DNA of 64,000 nt, from the NCBI GenBank assembly GCA_020152595.1, contig JAIGNY010004456.1:62001-126000 (forward strand), written 5' to 3'. This document shows, piece after piece, positions 20,404 to 34,145 of this stretch. Origin of the DNA: Chiridota heheva (Eukaryota > Echinodermata > Holothuroidea > Apodida > Chiridotidae). Position numbers and translations under genes: made by a program. Every line of letters begins with the position of its first letter. Within the stretch, counting starts at the first letter, position 1. A model generated the notes under the pieces. It had not been told where the DNA came from and made no database searches. It saw only the letters and a program-made list of their open reading frames with translations.

Positions 20404-21395
20404 GTTATTTGATAGTATAATAGATGTGGTAACCCTCATTATTCAATAGAAATATGACATTTCAGAACGTACATAAGAGCAACTGTACAAATATCTTATT
20501 CCATCAACTCTGCTCTTCAAAGTTAAAGAATTTGCATTTGAACTAAAACATTTGCTTCATATCTATAAAATCTCAGAGATCACTCTGTAAACACCTTCTT
20601 TTCATCCGTATCTTTGACTAATTTGATTCCCTTTTCATTCAATGCAATCCTTCTTTAACGATAACATGCCTACAAATTAATAAATGATTAACACAATCCG
20701 TAATTTGTAGTCGGGAACAAAACTCAAATTCTTATATATTTTTTTATCAAGTTTCTTTCGTACAATAAATGCCTTTCAAAAAGTAAAATATCTACTCCTG
20801 CTAGAAATTGATCGAGGTGATGGCTGAGATTGAAGAAGTCAGAATTTGGTGTTCTTCAAACAATGGTGACGGGATAAAAAATGTTACACACGGATAGAAC
20901 ACAGTCTTCCACAAATGGCAAAACTTGGGCAATATTCAAGAAGCTATGAGAATGAACCAATTTTGATGAAAAAGCTAATGTCATAAATTTAAACATATTT
21001 GTAAAGCAAATTAGTTTAGTCCATATACTTCCTACTGTAATACACTGTTAAAGATTTAAAGGATGAAACCCTCTTTAAAGGTTTCTAATAATAGTCACCA
21101 CAAGTACCACTTCTGAATTCACTCTTATACCCTTTCCTTTACCTTCAATGGTAGTGAAAGATCAATGTAGTTTTCTGCCTGGGGTGGGAAAGTCAAAAAC
21201 CATAGAGGCCCTCTACACCCTCCCTGTCCTCATACACATCTCTCAATGTCTATTTTGATACACAAATTGAAAGATGATTTAAATCACTGAGTCTTCATTT
21301 TCTCTTAAACAACTGCTGTATTATTTCTGAGTACAAATACCTTACATCAATTTAAATTTTGAATATGAGCAAGACTAGAGAACTTTCTTTCCATT
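20404..21395 (-). other. Kelch gene 3' flank / probable 3' UTR
   Basis: No coding sequence. Presumed to hold the 3' UTR of the minus-strand Kelch gene; no clear polyadenylation signal was identified on that strand. Confidence 0.4.
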
Positions 21396-23231
21396 CTAAA
21401 TCACCATGGTGATCATTTCACAACGGCAACTAGTCATATCTTCAATGGGTGCCCATGTGTTTTTCAGAGGGTCATACACCTCACAAGTCTTTTGTACATT
21501 CCTTGCAGTGCCATCACCATTAGCTCCTGAGTAAGATTTGCCCCCAAACACATAAAGGAAACCTTCTGCTGATGCCACCCCTGGGAAAGCCCTAGGTACT
21601 TCCATTGCTGTAATCAACTCCCATTTTTCGATATCTGGATTGTATCTCTCAGCAGTTCTTTGCCTGGCAATTGGATTGGTTCCACCAACAGCATAAAGGC
21701 ATTCATTCAAAATAGCGACACCAGGTCCAGTCCGTTGAACTATCATAGAACTTAGCTCGACCCATTCATTCGTTTTAAAGTTTAGTGCGCAAACACTTGA
21801 CAATGTGTTCAAACTCAAATTATTTCCTCCGACTACTACTAGCTTTCCATCATAAATCACAGCTCCATGGTGGTATCTTGGGGCTGGCAATTCACGTAAT
21901 TTCTTGACTTCATTTTTCTTTAGGTCGACCTTCCACACCTGTTTGCCAGCAGACGCATCTTTCATCGTAACTGATCCGCAAAAATAGAGGGAATTATCTG
22001 AAGGATCCACTGCTCGCACACTTCCCGTCAGGTCCTCTACTTTCCACCACGCCTCCTTTGATTCTTTCAGGTCATTGGTCAGCACCCATTCATCCATCAC
22101 GGGTTCATAGGCATAAGTTACATGTGCTCTTTCTTTCACAGCTTCTGTGGTGACACCAAAGTACAGTTTACCATCAAGAGACACCGCAGTTCTAAATGCA
22201 ACAAATTTGGGGAATTTTGAGGTGTAGCACCACTGCCGGGTGTCTGTATCCAGCACTTCAACAGTACTAGCAGTAGGACACTGATTACCTGTCCTCGACT
22301 GTAAGTACCCACCAAACACAGCAATGAGGTTGAAAGTCCTTGGTAATGAGCTAATAGGTGGTGGGCACGGAGCTTTAGTGAAAGCAGGAATTGTGCTTCC
22401 ATCTATATCACTCTTCATTGATTCTGAAAGATCTGGTAGTGTAACACCAAGTGCAGAGAGGTCCATTCCCTTCCTTAGACAGTTCAACTCTAATTTATTA
22501 TCACTGTTTATATCCACCCACTTTTGCAGAGCTTCGATTGCCTGACTATGTTTAGCAGAATCAATACCAAGATTCACTGCTCCGAGAGAAAAAAGTTGAA
22601 TGACAATGGATGCTGGAAGTTCCATGAACTCTCTTCCTCTCAATAAGACGCCAAAATGGGAGGCGATAAACTTTTCACACTGATACTGAACTGTCTCCAA
22701 ATCAAACATGTGTGATATCATGAGCGTTTGGAATGCATTTTCAAGATTAATATAACTTTTCCACAACTGGTCCAAAACGTTCATGAGCTCTTTGACCTGA
22801 AGCATAAACGCAACTTCTGTTAATTCTCGTAAATCTTCATTCTTTACTCTGATGCTTCCTTTATATATGAAATCTACCACAGATAGAAGAGTATTGTGAC
22901 TAACCCCTTTGATTTGAATCTCTTTTTGAGAGCTCTCGCTGAGTCCGCAAGAGAACATTGCTCTGAAGTAGTCGCTTTGCGATGCAAGAACACAGCGATG
23001 GGCTGGAATGGGATGCACACCAGCCTGCCTACTAGTGGATGGACCCTCACCGGTTTCACCACCGAATGGATCTGCTATCAGCTCCACATCACAAAAAGCA
23101 GCATCATTACGTAATTTGCTGAGCGATGTCAGGGTTGATTTTGCATAATCTTTACCATTCCCTGCGCTTATTGTCAGAATCTTCTCATCCTCTACATCTC
23201 TGGAACACCCAGCTCTTCTTTTACTTGCCAT
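21396..23231 (-). CDS. Kelch-like (KLHL) BTB-BACK-Kelch protein, intronless
   Basis: One 611-codon ORF starts at ATG (23231-23229, context ATCATGGC). By family knowledge such proteins bind CUL3 through BTB and the 3-box and hold substrates with the Kelch propeller for ubiquitination, in the cytoplasm or nucleus. Seen here: a BTB domain at about residues 36-150 (FCDVEL, then IPAHRCVLASQSDYFRAMF), interrupted by a polar loop of about 20 residues at 54-76; a BACK domain at about 155-260 (CEKFIASHF); and Kelch repeats at about 300-605 with Gly-Gly pairs at 307, 467, 515 and 563. Typical KLHL length is 570-640 residues, so it appears complete. The absence of introns suggests an old retrocopy or a lineage-specific KLHL gene. 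It cannot be tied to one vertebrate KLHL by eye. Confidence 0.94.
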   Translation of the reverse strand: MASKRRAGCSRDVEDEKILTISAGNGKDYAKSTLTSLSKLRNDAAFCDVELIADPFGGETGEGPSTSRQAGVHPIPAHRCVLASQSDYFRAMFSCGLSESSQKEIQIKGVSHNTLLSVVDFIYKGSIRVKNEDLRELTEVAFMLQVKELMNVLDQLWKSYINLENAFQTLMISHMFDLETVQYQCEKFIASHFGVLLRGREFMELPASIVIQLFSLGAVNLGIDSAKHSQAIEALQKWVDINSDNKLELNCLRKGMDLSALGVTLPDLSESMKSDIDGSTIPAFTKAPCPPPISSLPRTFNLIAVFGGYLQSRTGNQCPTASTVEVLDTDTRQWCYTSKFPKFVAFRTAVSLDGKLYFGVTTEAVKERAHVTYAYEPVMDEWVLTNDLKESKEAWWKVEDLTGSVRAVDPSDNSLYFCGSVTMKDASAGKQVWKVDLKKNEVKKLRELPAPRYHHGAVIYDGKLVVVGGNNLSLNTLSSVCALNFKTNEWVELSSMIVQRTGPGVAILNECLYAVGGTNPIARQRTAERYNPDIEKWELITAMEVPRAFPGVASAEGFLYVFGGKSYSGANGDGTARNVQKTCEVYDPLKNTWAPIEDMTSCRCEMITMVI

Positions 23232-23597
23232 GATCCATTCAGTCTATTTGAAAATGCAGAATGGAGATCATTCAAGCAAATGGGAAATTTACTCTTGTTT
23301 GACTCGAGTTTATAACCTTTTAATATACAAATCTTTATTGGAATCTGATAATACAATCATATTCTTGGCTAATTATTCTACCTACAATTCAAATGTATCT
23401 CCCAATCTTGTTGTCACACTTTTCCCCTTCTACCCTATTTTAATGCTAGTTGAAACGAAAGTGTCCAGGGACAATCCTCTTGATCTCCAATATTAAAGGG
23501 GTACATGGGGCTTAAGAATGTAAGAATGTGACAATTAATTTTGTCCAAGATTGTAGTTCAATGGAGTCAGGATGTATGTTTATTTACTTACTTTTCT
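23232..23597. promoter_or_regulatory. Kelch gene 5' flank
   Basis: The stretch between the Kelch start codon and the repeat at 23598. It must hold the 5' UTR or an upstream intron; no TATA box or CpG-rich promoter is obvious. Confidence 0.3.
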
Positions 23598-24630
23598 TTT
23601 TGGTTCCTATGCGATAGCATCAGGAGCCTATGCGGTCATGATGGAATGTGTTTATGTATGTATGTGGTGTGTGTGTGTATGTGACAGCCAGCTTGTAAAC
23701 ACGATATCTCAAGAACGGTACACTGGATTCATGTCACATGTGGTACATGGTCTGTTGATGTGCCCTAATGTTTTTGATGATGATGTCATGTATATTAATG
23801 AGCAGGTAGGGCTTAAAGTAAAAATCTTGAAATGTTCATTTTTAGCAACCACATATGTGTTGCTTCCATGTTTGGTATAATTATGTTAGCTGGTGTGTAC
23901 ATGTTCATCCTGTAAAAATGTTGAATTTCATTAACATGCAGAGTGGGCGGGGCTTAATATAACTGCTGAAAAGAGCTTGTAAACAGTATTTCATGAACAG
24001 TAAACTGCAGTAATGTATTATATGGTACACAGATAGCCCATGGTCTGCAGATATAGCCTGTTTGTGGTGGTGATTTATGCATATTGATAAGTGGGAGGGG
24101 CTTAAAGTTAAAATTTCGAAAAAGTGTTCAATGAGCAAGTGTATGTGCATTTTGCATCATACTGGGCATTATAATTTTGTTGGTGTACATGCTTATGTGA
24201 TCAACAGGTATTATTAATATGTATGGTGGGCGTGGCTTAATGTGAAAGTGCTAAATGATGAAAACACCATAAACAATAAATCAGATTTATACTATATGTG
24301 GTACACAGATGGGTTTTGGTCTGTATTTATGTTCTAATGTTGTGGTAGTGATGTCATGAATGCTAATGAGTGGGTGGGGCTTGCTGACAAATTCTTGATA
24401 TAGGATAAATGAGCATTCGTTTTTGTATCATACTTGCTTTGATAATGTTCTTAATTATTGTGCAAATGCTAATGTTGTCAACATTTTTATTGATCTGCAT
24501 GGTGGATGTGGCTTATGAATAAATATGGGACAATTATTTTATGATATGCAATTACATGACAGTTAGTACAAATTTTGCAAATCAATCAGCTTATGAAAAA
24601 GCATCGGAACCACAAAACCTTTTGGTTCTG
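23598..24630 (+). mobile_element. 1.05-kb non-coding element with tandem GGGCTTAA boxes, copy 2
   Basis: Direct reading shows CACGATATCTCAAGAACGG at 23700, then GGCGGGGCTTAAT and similar boxes near 23808, 23945, 24095, 24228 and 24375. The right end GCATCGGAACCACAAAACC (24601) mirrors the left end of copy 1. Located just 5' of the Kelch gene, about 370 bp from its start codon. Confidence 0.75.
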
Positions 24631-26404
24631 ATTTCATCTTTGGGGTGGTTGGTGGTCTGCTAGGATGAGTTGCCAGGATGGGGCAAAGGGGGTTAAGGGT
24701 TTGTATAGGGCGAGAAAGTATACTGTCAAATTGTAACATTAATTTCCTTTCAAGTTGATAACAAACATTCAGCAAAAAAACCCACACGGGTTAGTACAGT
24801 GACATGTTGTAAACCTTGTTCTATATCACAAATATGTTAATCCAAAAGGGAAGCCATGAGGTCCACCCCTATTTTCACCTAGGTCATTTTTGTGGGTGGA
24901 ATTACAGAGTGTAAAAGATTTGGGTACAGTATAACAAGGTATTGAAAAATCCAAACATTCTAGCTTAGGATTGTAAGTATGAAAATGGTTCGATGTCATT
25001 ACAGAGCATTAATGAAAGTATACATGAAAGAAAAACAGTGGCATTCCCCTAAGTATAGTATTGCCTGACTTTCTTGTAACCTTACTATATTGAGGACTAT
25101 GTACCCTACTTTTTCTTTCACAAAATAATTCTCAACTCAGTTCCAAAAGTTCCTTTTAACGAAACAAACATATTTGTTGTTTCTTCATTCGATTTCACAT
25201 TTTGCCTTGATTGATACATAATGGCAGTTACCGATAGCAAGGAACTTGCCTAAAGTGATATCCATCAAATGGCATGCATGTGTGTTTATGGCCAACTGAT
25301 GTGTCTACTGAGATCAAATCATATACGTTCCACAGACCCACCGAGCAGATGGGGAAAGTGTCAATGACATAGAAGCTCAGATGTTCAATAGGGCCCATTG
25401 AGACTGCAACCCATTTGGTTTCAATGGTACGTTCAAATTATACAAATGATTAATAATTCTCTTTTAATTGAAAAATATAACTTTTTTACATTAATCTTGC
25501 ACAGGTATCAAAAGATTTTCCAACATTATTTACACAATCTATTATTTCACTTGAATAAGTGGCATAAAAAGCAAATCATAGTTAAAAGGGCTCTTTTCAA
25601 CCTACATTATCAGCTAAAAGACTGCATTTTTCAGTGCTATTTGTTTACCAAACAACTTATCGGGTAACACTTGCCAACAAAGATAAGACTCGAGCCTATA
25701 CTCCAAGCCAGGTCATGCTTTTTGTTACAATCTAGACAATATCCACAAATAGGTGGTCAAATGTAAGAGGTCAACTGGTGCCTCCCCCATGAAAAATTCC
25801 TGCATCCGCCACTGGCCACTCTCTATTCCACCTCCATCCTGCAATTTCTCTACTTTAAAATGAATTGTCCAATAGTACATACCTGTATTATGTCTTATCC
25901 AAGATACACAGGCACACCCCAGCTATCACCAAAAGCATCCCTAACACCGACTCTGGAAAAAAAAGCAATCATGGATACTTTCAAATCCAATGCAATATTA
26001 CATTTCTGTTAAATGTTTCCAGACACAACAGTTTTAAGTTTGTTAGCAAAGCAGAAAACTGTGATTGCTATTTAATCGAATCATATTTCTTGAAAATTTG
26101 AATATATTACTCATCTAAGGCTTTCCATCTCCACCGGAGTATAACTCACAACCATCTGTACAACTTTTTTTCTAGTACTCTTTTGGTTTTCTCACAAGCA
26201 TATATGAATATCCCTTTTCGCACTCAGCTTTTCTGCCTCTATAAAGTTAAGTTTCATAAAATTACAAATTTGCTTTCAAGATGGCAAATGAAGAATAGAA
26301 ATAGCAACAAACCTGCTGATGAGTTTTACCTTGAATTCCACTGAATCTACTAATCGTACAAGAAATTGTTTCCACTAGAAAAATACTGTCATTAGTAACA
26401 TATA
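24631..26404. other. No gene recognised
   Basis: AT-rich sequence. Near 25765-25805 a short stretch ending CATCCGCCACTGG looks like the terminus of an interspersed element, without a partner end nearby. Nothing else was supported. Confidence 0.4.
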
Positions 26405-27075
26405 GCAATGTTCACCCACCATGAATATTTAGCAATGTTCCAGTGCAGTGAACGTATAAGCCATGTTCACCCATAGTGAACCTATAGCCATGTTCAGCCA
26501 CAGTAAACGTATAGCCTACTCACCCACAGTAAACACATAGCTATGTTTGCCCACAGTGAACATTTAGCCATGTTTACCCCGAGCGAATAATTCCTCATGT
26601 TCACCCCAGTGAATGTATACACATATTCACCCACAGCACGTAAAGTCAGTCATGTTCACCCACAGCACGTATAGTCAGTCATGTTCACCCACAGCACGTA
26701 CAGTTAGTCATATTCACCCGCAGTAAACAGTTAGTCATGTTCATTCAGTGAACAGTTAGTAACAGTTAGTCATATTCACCAGCAGTGAGCAGTTAGTCAT
26801 GTTCACCCGCAGTGAAGTTTGTCATGTTCACTGGCAGTGTATAGTTTGTCATGTTCACCCACAGTGAACAGTCAGTCATGTTCACCCACAGTGAACAGTT
26901 TGTTACATTCACCCACAGGAACATTTTGTCATGTTCATCCGAGGTGAACAGTTTGTCATATTCACCTGCAGTGAACAGTTTTTCATGTTCATCCATGGTG
27001 AACAGTTTTTCAGTTCACTTACACTGAAGTTTGTCATGTTCACCCGCAGTGCAAAGTTTGTGATGTTCATCAACC
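26405..27075 (+). repeat. ~27-bp minisatellite, about 24 units
   Basis: Degenerate units around CATGTTCACCCACAGTGAAC plus AGTTAGT or AGTTTGT fill about 670 bp. Unit length varies from about 22 to 30 bp. Later units (26800 onward) are more alike, implying newer expansion. Both strands show repeat-made open frames that are not genes. Confidence 0.92.
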
Positions 27076-27848
27076 CCCCACCCCCCATCCCCTCACATAT
27101 TCCTACTTCTCCAGCTAGGTATCTCCATTTTCACACTTATAGCAGCAAGGTCAGTTGATGGGGAATTTTATGAGCAACTTTCAGTCATACCTTGCAGGAT
27201 CAATTATTAGACTTCATTTTGGGGTTGCTACAACTACAATATTCAGTATTCAATGGACTAAAATTTGCATGCATCACCTGAATGACATTCTTATTACAGG
27301 GAGAAACACTGAACAACAATGAAATAGATAAGGCGAGAACATCCTTCAATGCTTGTAACTACACAGGTCAGTAAAAGAAGTAGGGACTCTCAAAATCTTG
27401 TCAGCCACTGCTTTCCTGACCATACCAAGGGGTGCACCCCATTATTATAAAAGTTAAGGACATCTCCTCTTTCCAATAACAATGCTCAGCAGCTTAGTGT
27501 AGTCTGCAAGCAAAAAGTGGTGGTCCACATATTTCACTAATCACTCAGAGCAGACACAAAATTAAAACAAATAAGTAGCAGTATTATAAGTCTTATGATC
27601 CTTTTCTTGATTTTGCCTTTCTACTATTCAAAGGATTCGTTCAGTCATCATGCAAGATCATATTATATGAAAGAGGACTTTGAAATAAACAAAATGGGCA
27701 AGAACTAATTCGATGTATCATTCTGTTAAGAAAATATCCAACTTTAAGGTCTAATTTGTGAAGAAATAATTTAAGTCTACTTTAAAAGGTTGGCATACTC
27801 ACTATTCCTTGCCATTGTTATATGCAGAAAAGTGGGGGATAATGGCAA

Positions 27849-28661
<813 letters not shown>

Positions 28662-29804
28662 ATTACAATCATTAATATAAGGTAGAATAAGGTGCCATTA
28701 TCCTCCATTTGTTTGTATAGAACTATACCTATGTATGGATCTACACCTGTTTATTTTGATGTTGTCTTTCATATAAAATGTACTTGTTTGACCACTAATC
28801 ATTTCAGCACAAACTGAAACAAGAGTGTATAGATACCTGAAAAGTTGACCTTAACAACTTGAGGGTTTGGAATGAGAGGCCCAATCCCTCCACTGAAGGT
28901 GTGTCTCCTGGGGGTTCATTTTTATACCCCAGGTTATGCACTTTTTAAGGACCTATTTTCATACCCATCTCTATCAGGATGAAACAGAGACCTATTTTAT
29001 ATACTACAGATTCTAAAGGGCATTATTTACTTAAGGTGGGTGGAGCTTGTTACCAACTTTGGTCGTTAGTCAACATTTGCACTAAATATCTCCACTCTAG
29101 ATGTTCAACAGAATTATTTTTCATAACATATTTGGCACTACCTTAAAAACGTCAGACAATCCTACAATTATGTCTTGGGGCTTATTGACATAAAACATCA
29201 CACAATGGCAATTTAGGAGTTCTTGATTCTTAAGACTAGATACGTTATTACTGGATACAATAATTTCACAACATTAATGCTGTTAAATGTCGACTAAAAT
29301 TGAGACCTTCCTTGCAGAGGCATGAAAAATCGCACCCAATTTCCCAAAAGGCAAATTAACTGCCTTTCAACTTGTATCCTTTTAAAGGACTGATATCTCC
29401 AAATATTTTTTCAATACAATTTTAATTTCTATTTGTCTTTTCTTCAAATCGAAATTACAAAAAAGATATAAGAAAGTTATTGTAGCAGCCCGAATATAAT
29501 AATTAGCCAATTCTTTATTTTTTGAATTTAACAAACTGATGACTTTGGTTAAATGTCTCCCTCCCAGATAAATGTTATTACATGCAATACACAAAGATAG
29601 GGTACAAACCATAACATGTTTTCAAAGACCTATGTGAAGTTCAGTAAAATTTTGAGTATCAGTCAGTTAATTCTACCACAGGAATTGCAAGGTTGAAGAT
29701 AGCATCCTCTGCTGTACATGTGTATTTATCATCTTAGAAATTCATAATTAAAACAAGTTCTGTCAAGAAGGGGTCCAAAAAGTTGCAGGAAATTTCTGGC
29801 AGAG
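28662..29804. other. No feature recognised
   Basis: AT-rich sequence; no exon, RNA gene or repeat was supported. Confidence 0.4.
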
Positions 29805-30555
29805 ACAAACACCAAGTAGAATCTTAGCACTCCTAGAGAGTGCATACCTCCGCCCTTATTGCAATCCAACATGCTTAGAATAATTTTTAGAATCCATTTG
29901 TTCCCCATACCCAATATAATCTACTTCAGAAATCCTAGGCCCACCAAGATTTATCCACAAGTTTTGATCTGTAATGATCATTTGCATTCTGAACATTTCT
30001 GACTTCTTCATTGTTTTCAGATTCATTCAGGCTGAGCATTCATTGTTTATGGCAGCAACCAATTATTTTGTATTTGATTTAAATTTTGTTTGAGTCCAGA
30101 AAATAGATTGTTGGATTTCTTTTCATGACATGAATTCATTGTTGACCTCATTCTATTGGAAAGGTTCAACTGTATCTTGACAGACCTTACCCTAAACATC
30201 CCCACCCCTCGATTTCTGCCCTTTTCTTGTCACTTCTAATTCAAGCAATAATAAAACCACACATCAAATTTAATCCAAACCCAATCATCAATTCTTGAGA
30301 CATTCTAATGACAGACAAATTGACCCTAAAACATCCCCACCCCCCCTCCCCCATTTTAACCCTTCCCCTTTTCCAACGTCTCAAATTTTAATCACTTCTT
30401 CCTTAAGCAGTTTAAAAAAAAGCCACACACACCAAATTTAATTAAAAATCTAATCATCTGTTTTTTTTAGATATGTTAATGGCAAGCAAACAAACAGACA
30501 CACAAATGCAGGCGAAAACATAACCTCCATCCAACTTCGTTGGCGAAGGTAATTA
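29805..30555 (+). mobile_element. MITE-like repeat, copy A
   Basis: Begins near GTAGAATCTTAGCACTC and GCATACCTCCGCC and ends CCAACTTCGTTGGCGAAGGT, so its ends carry related inverted CCTCNGCC/GGCGAAGG sequence. Inner matches to 47025-47575 include AATATAATCTAC, TTCAGAAAT, TTTTCAG and the tail CAGGCAAAAACAT-like GCAGGCGAAAACATAACC. No coding. Confidence 0.72.
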
Positions 30556-31889
30556 AACAAATTGATCCTTTTTAATTGAATTTTCTTCTGGTTGTCTGTA
30601 TTTCAAAAACATATCAAGTCATGATATTACAAATTGCAAAATGAAACAAAATGTAAAATTGAAAAACATAATTCTAGCAACTCTTGTTTCTAAAGCGAGT
30701 TTATAAGGAGAAAGATAAAAAAGATGAGATAAAATATACAAAGGCAAAAGGAAATAGATAGCCTCAAAAACCTCTTTCTCAAAAATGCTGGCTTTCCAAT
30801 TCAGGAGTTACACCTCTGCTGGTAACAATATGTATGGATACCAAGAAGTACTATGAGAGAGTTGCAATGAGACTTTTTTTAAGAAAAGGGCGAGGCGAGC
30901 TATTTTCTTAAAACTTTAATAGCATAAAAAAAAAAAAATTGTTTCTAATAATTGTTTTTAAATGACATTGAAATTTATTCTGTATATCACTTTTTCAATA
31001 TAAATATCTACATCTGGAAGCTCTATTTCTATTTAAAAGTTTGATTTAAAAGCAGAAAAACTATATTTTAAAAAAAATATCAAATCATTAATGCTGACTA
31101 AAAAAATCAGTAATGATTTTTGAAAACAAAAGTTCTTCTATTTTAAGAAAGAACAAAATTTGCTGTAATGGCAGGAAACATTACAAAAAAATTATAATTA
31201 ATGCTGTACAGTTCATTAATCCAAAAAAACAATTTTCAACCGAAAGTTTTGGAATATAAGAAAGAGTTTAAATGTTAAATATTGTGTAAAATAACTTTGT
31301 CAAGTCAGTAAAGGAATATTACTATGTTTTTTAGTAACCTTTCATAAGAAAGATACAAATTTTAAAAATAACTTAATACAAATATCATGATATGTTATTC
31401 CTACCAGGAGATATTCAAATTTTAAGGTTCACAAAAAATGCCGATAAACGAATAGAAAAAGGCTCAGTATGACATCACAGCAACACATTCTCCCACAAAG
31501 TTTATGTATTTCATTCAAATCTACCATCCTTTTTTATCAGTTAAAACCTGCTATTAATATACACTGCCAAATATACCCTACATCAATAACTTTTGGAAAA
31601 TTGTTTCTAATCGTACAGAAACAACCAATTAACGTTCAAAGAAACACATAAACATTTGCAATGGAACTGTCTCTATGACATCAAACACGAATTCATCATA
31701 CTGTACTGTACAAAAACTTTAAAATGCAATTGGAAAATCTTTAAAAATCTGTATCTCCTGAATGGAAGGAATATGATATCAACCTAATTTTTGTACCAAT
31801 TTGGCTCTAAAAGAATACCATCGGAATATTCCTTTAATCATTAACCACAACCACACCTTAGTATATATTTAACCATGTGAATTTACCCT
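30556..31889. other. No feature recognised
   Basis: Strongly A/T-rich with many poly-A and poly-T runs; no gene or repeat boundary was supported. Confidence 0.4.
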
Positions 31890-32300
31890 GCTTACAGTAA
31901 TAATAATAATAATGTATACTTGATAAAGCGCCGGTATCTGCCAAAAGGCGCTCATGGCGCTTTGCAAAAAGCAAGCCAGTTAAACAGTTCAAACTCATCC
32001 CAGGCTGGAATAAACATACAACAGTACAACATTAACAAGAAAGTTTTTTGCAAAGGAATGTTTTTAAACCAGTTTTAAAACTGTCCAGGTAACTAGCGGA
32101 TCTTACAGTTTGTGGGAGACCATTCCACACTTTGGCCGCTGTGACATAAAATGATCTTAATCCCAACTGGTTTCTCGCGACTCTTTCCTGAACCAGAACC
32201 TGAGACGATGAACGCAAGTTCTCACATGCTGGAACATACAGGTCAACCAGTTCACACAGGTAAGATGGCGCAGAGCCAAGTAAAATTTTGTAGTGGGAAT
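31890..32300 (-). mobile_element. L2/CR1-like LINE 3' end
   Basis: The minus strand encodes the common LINE C-terminus: SAPSYLCELVDLYVPA, then LGLRSFYVTAAKVWNGLPQ and SYLDSFKTGLKTFL before a stop at about 32032. It is followed by a short UTR (GGCAGATACCGGCGCTTTAT) and a (TTA)n tail at about 31899-31914. Only the last ~85 codons remain. Its truncated 5' side abuts the DIRS element that begins near 32308. Confidence 0.8.
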
Positions 32301-33739
32301 ATTAACAAGAGTTATACTTACCTTCCATGCTATAAATATGCAATCTGCTCCAATGACCTGATTCTAAAGCACTTCTAACCGAACTAAAAACGTAGTTACC
32401 AACCCAGTCCTGACCTCCGTTATACCTCTAACATCCCTCACTTAACATTCCACCAAGGCCTGAACGAGAGGGGAGGCAGGCCGGGATGCATGAACGATAA
32501 GTATAACTCTCCTAAATATCTCCGCTATGGTAAGCGGGGTCAATTTACTTCAAGTTATATCTTACCTCTCATGCTATAAATATGCAATCAGATTGCAACC
32601 GAGGATCGGAAGGAAAGAAGTTTGGGCAGAAGCCCATACAAAAGGCTAGTCCTAATACTCAAACTAGTTTTTATACTTTAAGGACTAGATTCCATATCCT
32701 CTTAAGGACAAAAAACCTCCAAATAGGAATTACTAAGCAATAGCAAATAAGTCCTAGTTAACAGTCAAACCGAACCGTTATCAGTAATCGAGGCAATCAC
32801 CACATGAACCCGAGTTGGTAACTCAGAAAACATGCTAATCAAAAGAGCATTCGGCATAATTTAAACATCTAGCAGTGTCTAGAATAACACAACGAAACTC
32901 ACTGAGTTCCTCCACGAGACGGAACTGGTTAGTAAATACATGATTGAAAATGAAGAGTGTGCTAGCCAAACGGCTGCACAAATTATCCCGTGTAAGGGCT
33001 ATGCCTCCAACCTGAGTGCATACCCTAGTTGTCCCATGAACAATGCCGACCACTTGAAGGAATTGCATTGGATGATCCATCGTGAGATAGTGTCTCATGA
33101 CACAGTATGATGAGATCTCCGTAAAGAAACGAAAAACGCTTTTGTAACGGCGAGCATCAGCTGCGTACTATAAGACAATTCTAAAGACGCCAGATGGGCA
33201 CCATACCCCATTTTCTGATGGTCTGAAGGTGCGGAAAACAACGATAATAGTACTGGCTCCAGGAGAAAGATGAAAATGATCTTCTTTGGGGAAGGCGCAC
33301 TAATAGCACCTCTGCACTTAGTAGGAGTCCACAAAAGCAGAAAACCTTTTAAAGCGTCTACTCCCTAAGTGGGTACATAGAAGGGGAGGGGGCAGTACGC
33401 ATCCCGGTAAGAATAATGGCTGCCGAACCATATAGCTAATGGCTACTGGTATAAGAAGAAATTAGCTTCCGTGAAGCTACACTTCCTATAGAGTTTGATC
33501 TATCACCGCTTTACCACGCAGCTGTGCGACCCATATGGACCGATAAAGCTTAGCTATGAACCGTATGGACCCATACGGAGCCGTTGACCGGAGCCGTGCA
33601 GACTCGTGAAAGTAGTCTCATGGCTCTACAGAAAGTCGTGAAATTACTTGTAACTTAATTAAGACTTGTGTTCCTACCAGTCCCTACACCTACACGGAAC
33701 TGTGGCCTACGGCGGTTTTATAAGAAGTCACCTACCACT

Positions 33740-34010
33740 ACCTGTGCCACATCGACTCAGTAGCATCGAGACGTGGTGCACTAGTATTATGTGGTTTATT
33801 CCAAGTTACATCATTAAGACGCAACTCAGCTTCTAAAATAGGTAAGTTATAACTTACACTTGACGGACCTCTACCTGTGACCCCACCAAATCAGTAGCGT
33901 TGAGTCGTGGTGCCCCAGGGTGGTTGGTCAGTATAAGTTAACAAAGTTGACTACTGCCTATGACCCCACTGACTCAGTATCGTCGAGCCAATACGCCTTG
34001 GCGTAAGTAG
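33740..34010 (+). repeat. Internal repeats of the DIRS element, ~40-bp motif x3
   Basis: A motif like GACTCAGTATCGTCGAG appears near 33755, 33890 and 33978, each following CCTGTG or CCTATGACC. Spacing is irregular (about 90-135 bp). Confidence 0.75.
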
Positions 34011-34017
34011 TTGACTT

Positions 34018-34145
34018 TGAGTATACTCCTATTCGGCACTAAACTCTATTGGATACGCCTATTCGGCGCTAGATATATATTGGATACTCCTATTCGGCGA
34101 TAGATTATATTGGATACACCTATTCAGCATTAAGACTACAATATA
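34018..34145 (+). repeat. Internal tandem repeat of the DIRS element, ~33-bp unit x4
   Basis: Units of the form CTCCTATTCGGCGATAGA followed by TTATATTGGATA repeat four times, the last diverged (CTATTCAGCATTAAG). Confidence 0.85.

Noticed and set aside
21396-23496. Plus-strand ORFs opposite the Kelch gene
   Set aside because: Antisense shadows of a long coding exon; none shows a domain.
26793-26996. Small ORF with repeated Val-Asn-Met-Thr units
   Set aside because: Arises from the 27-bp minisatellite, a multiple of three; no start context or conservation evidence.
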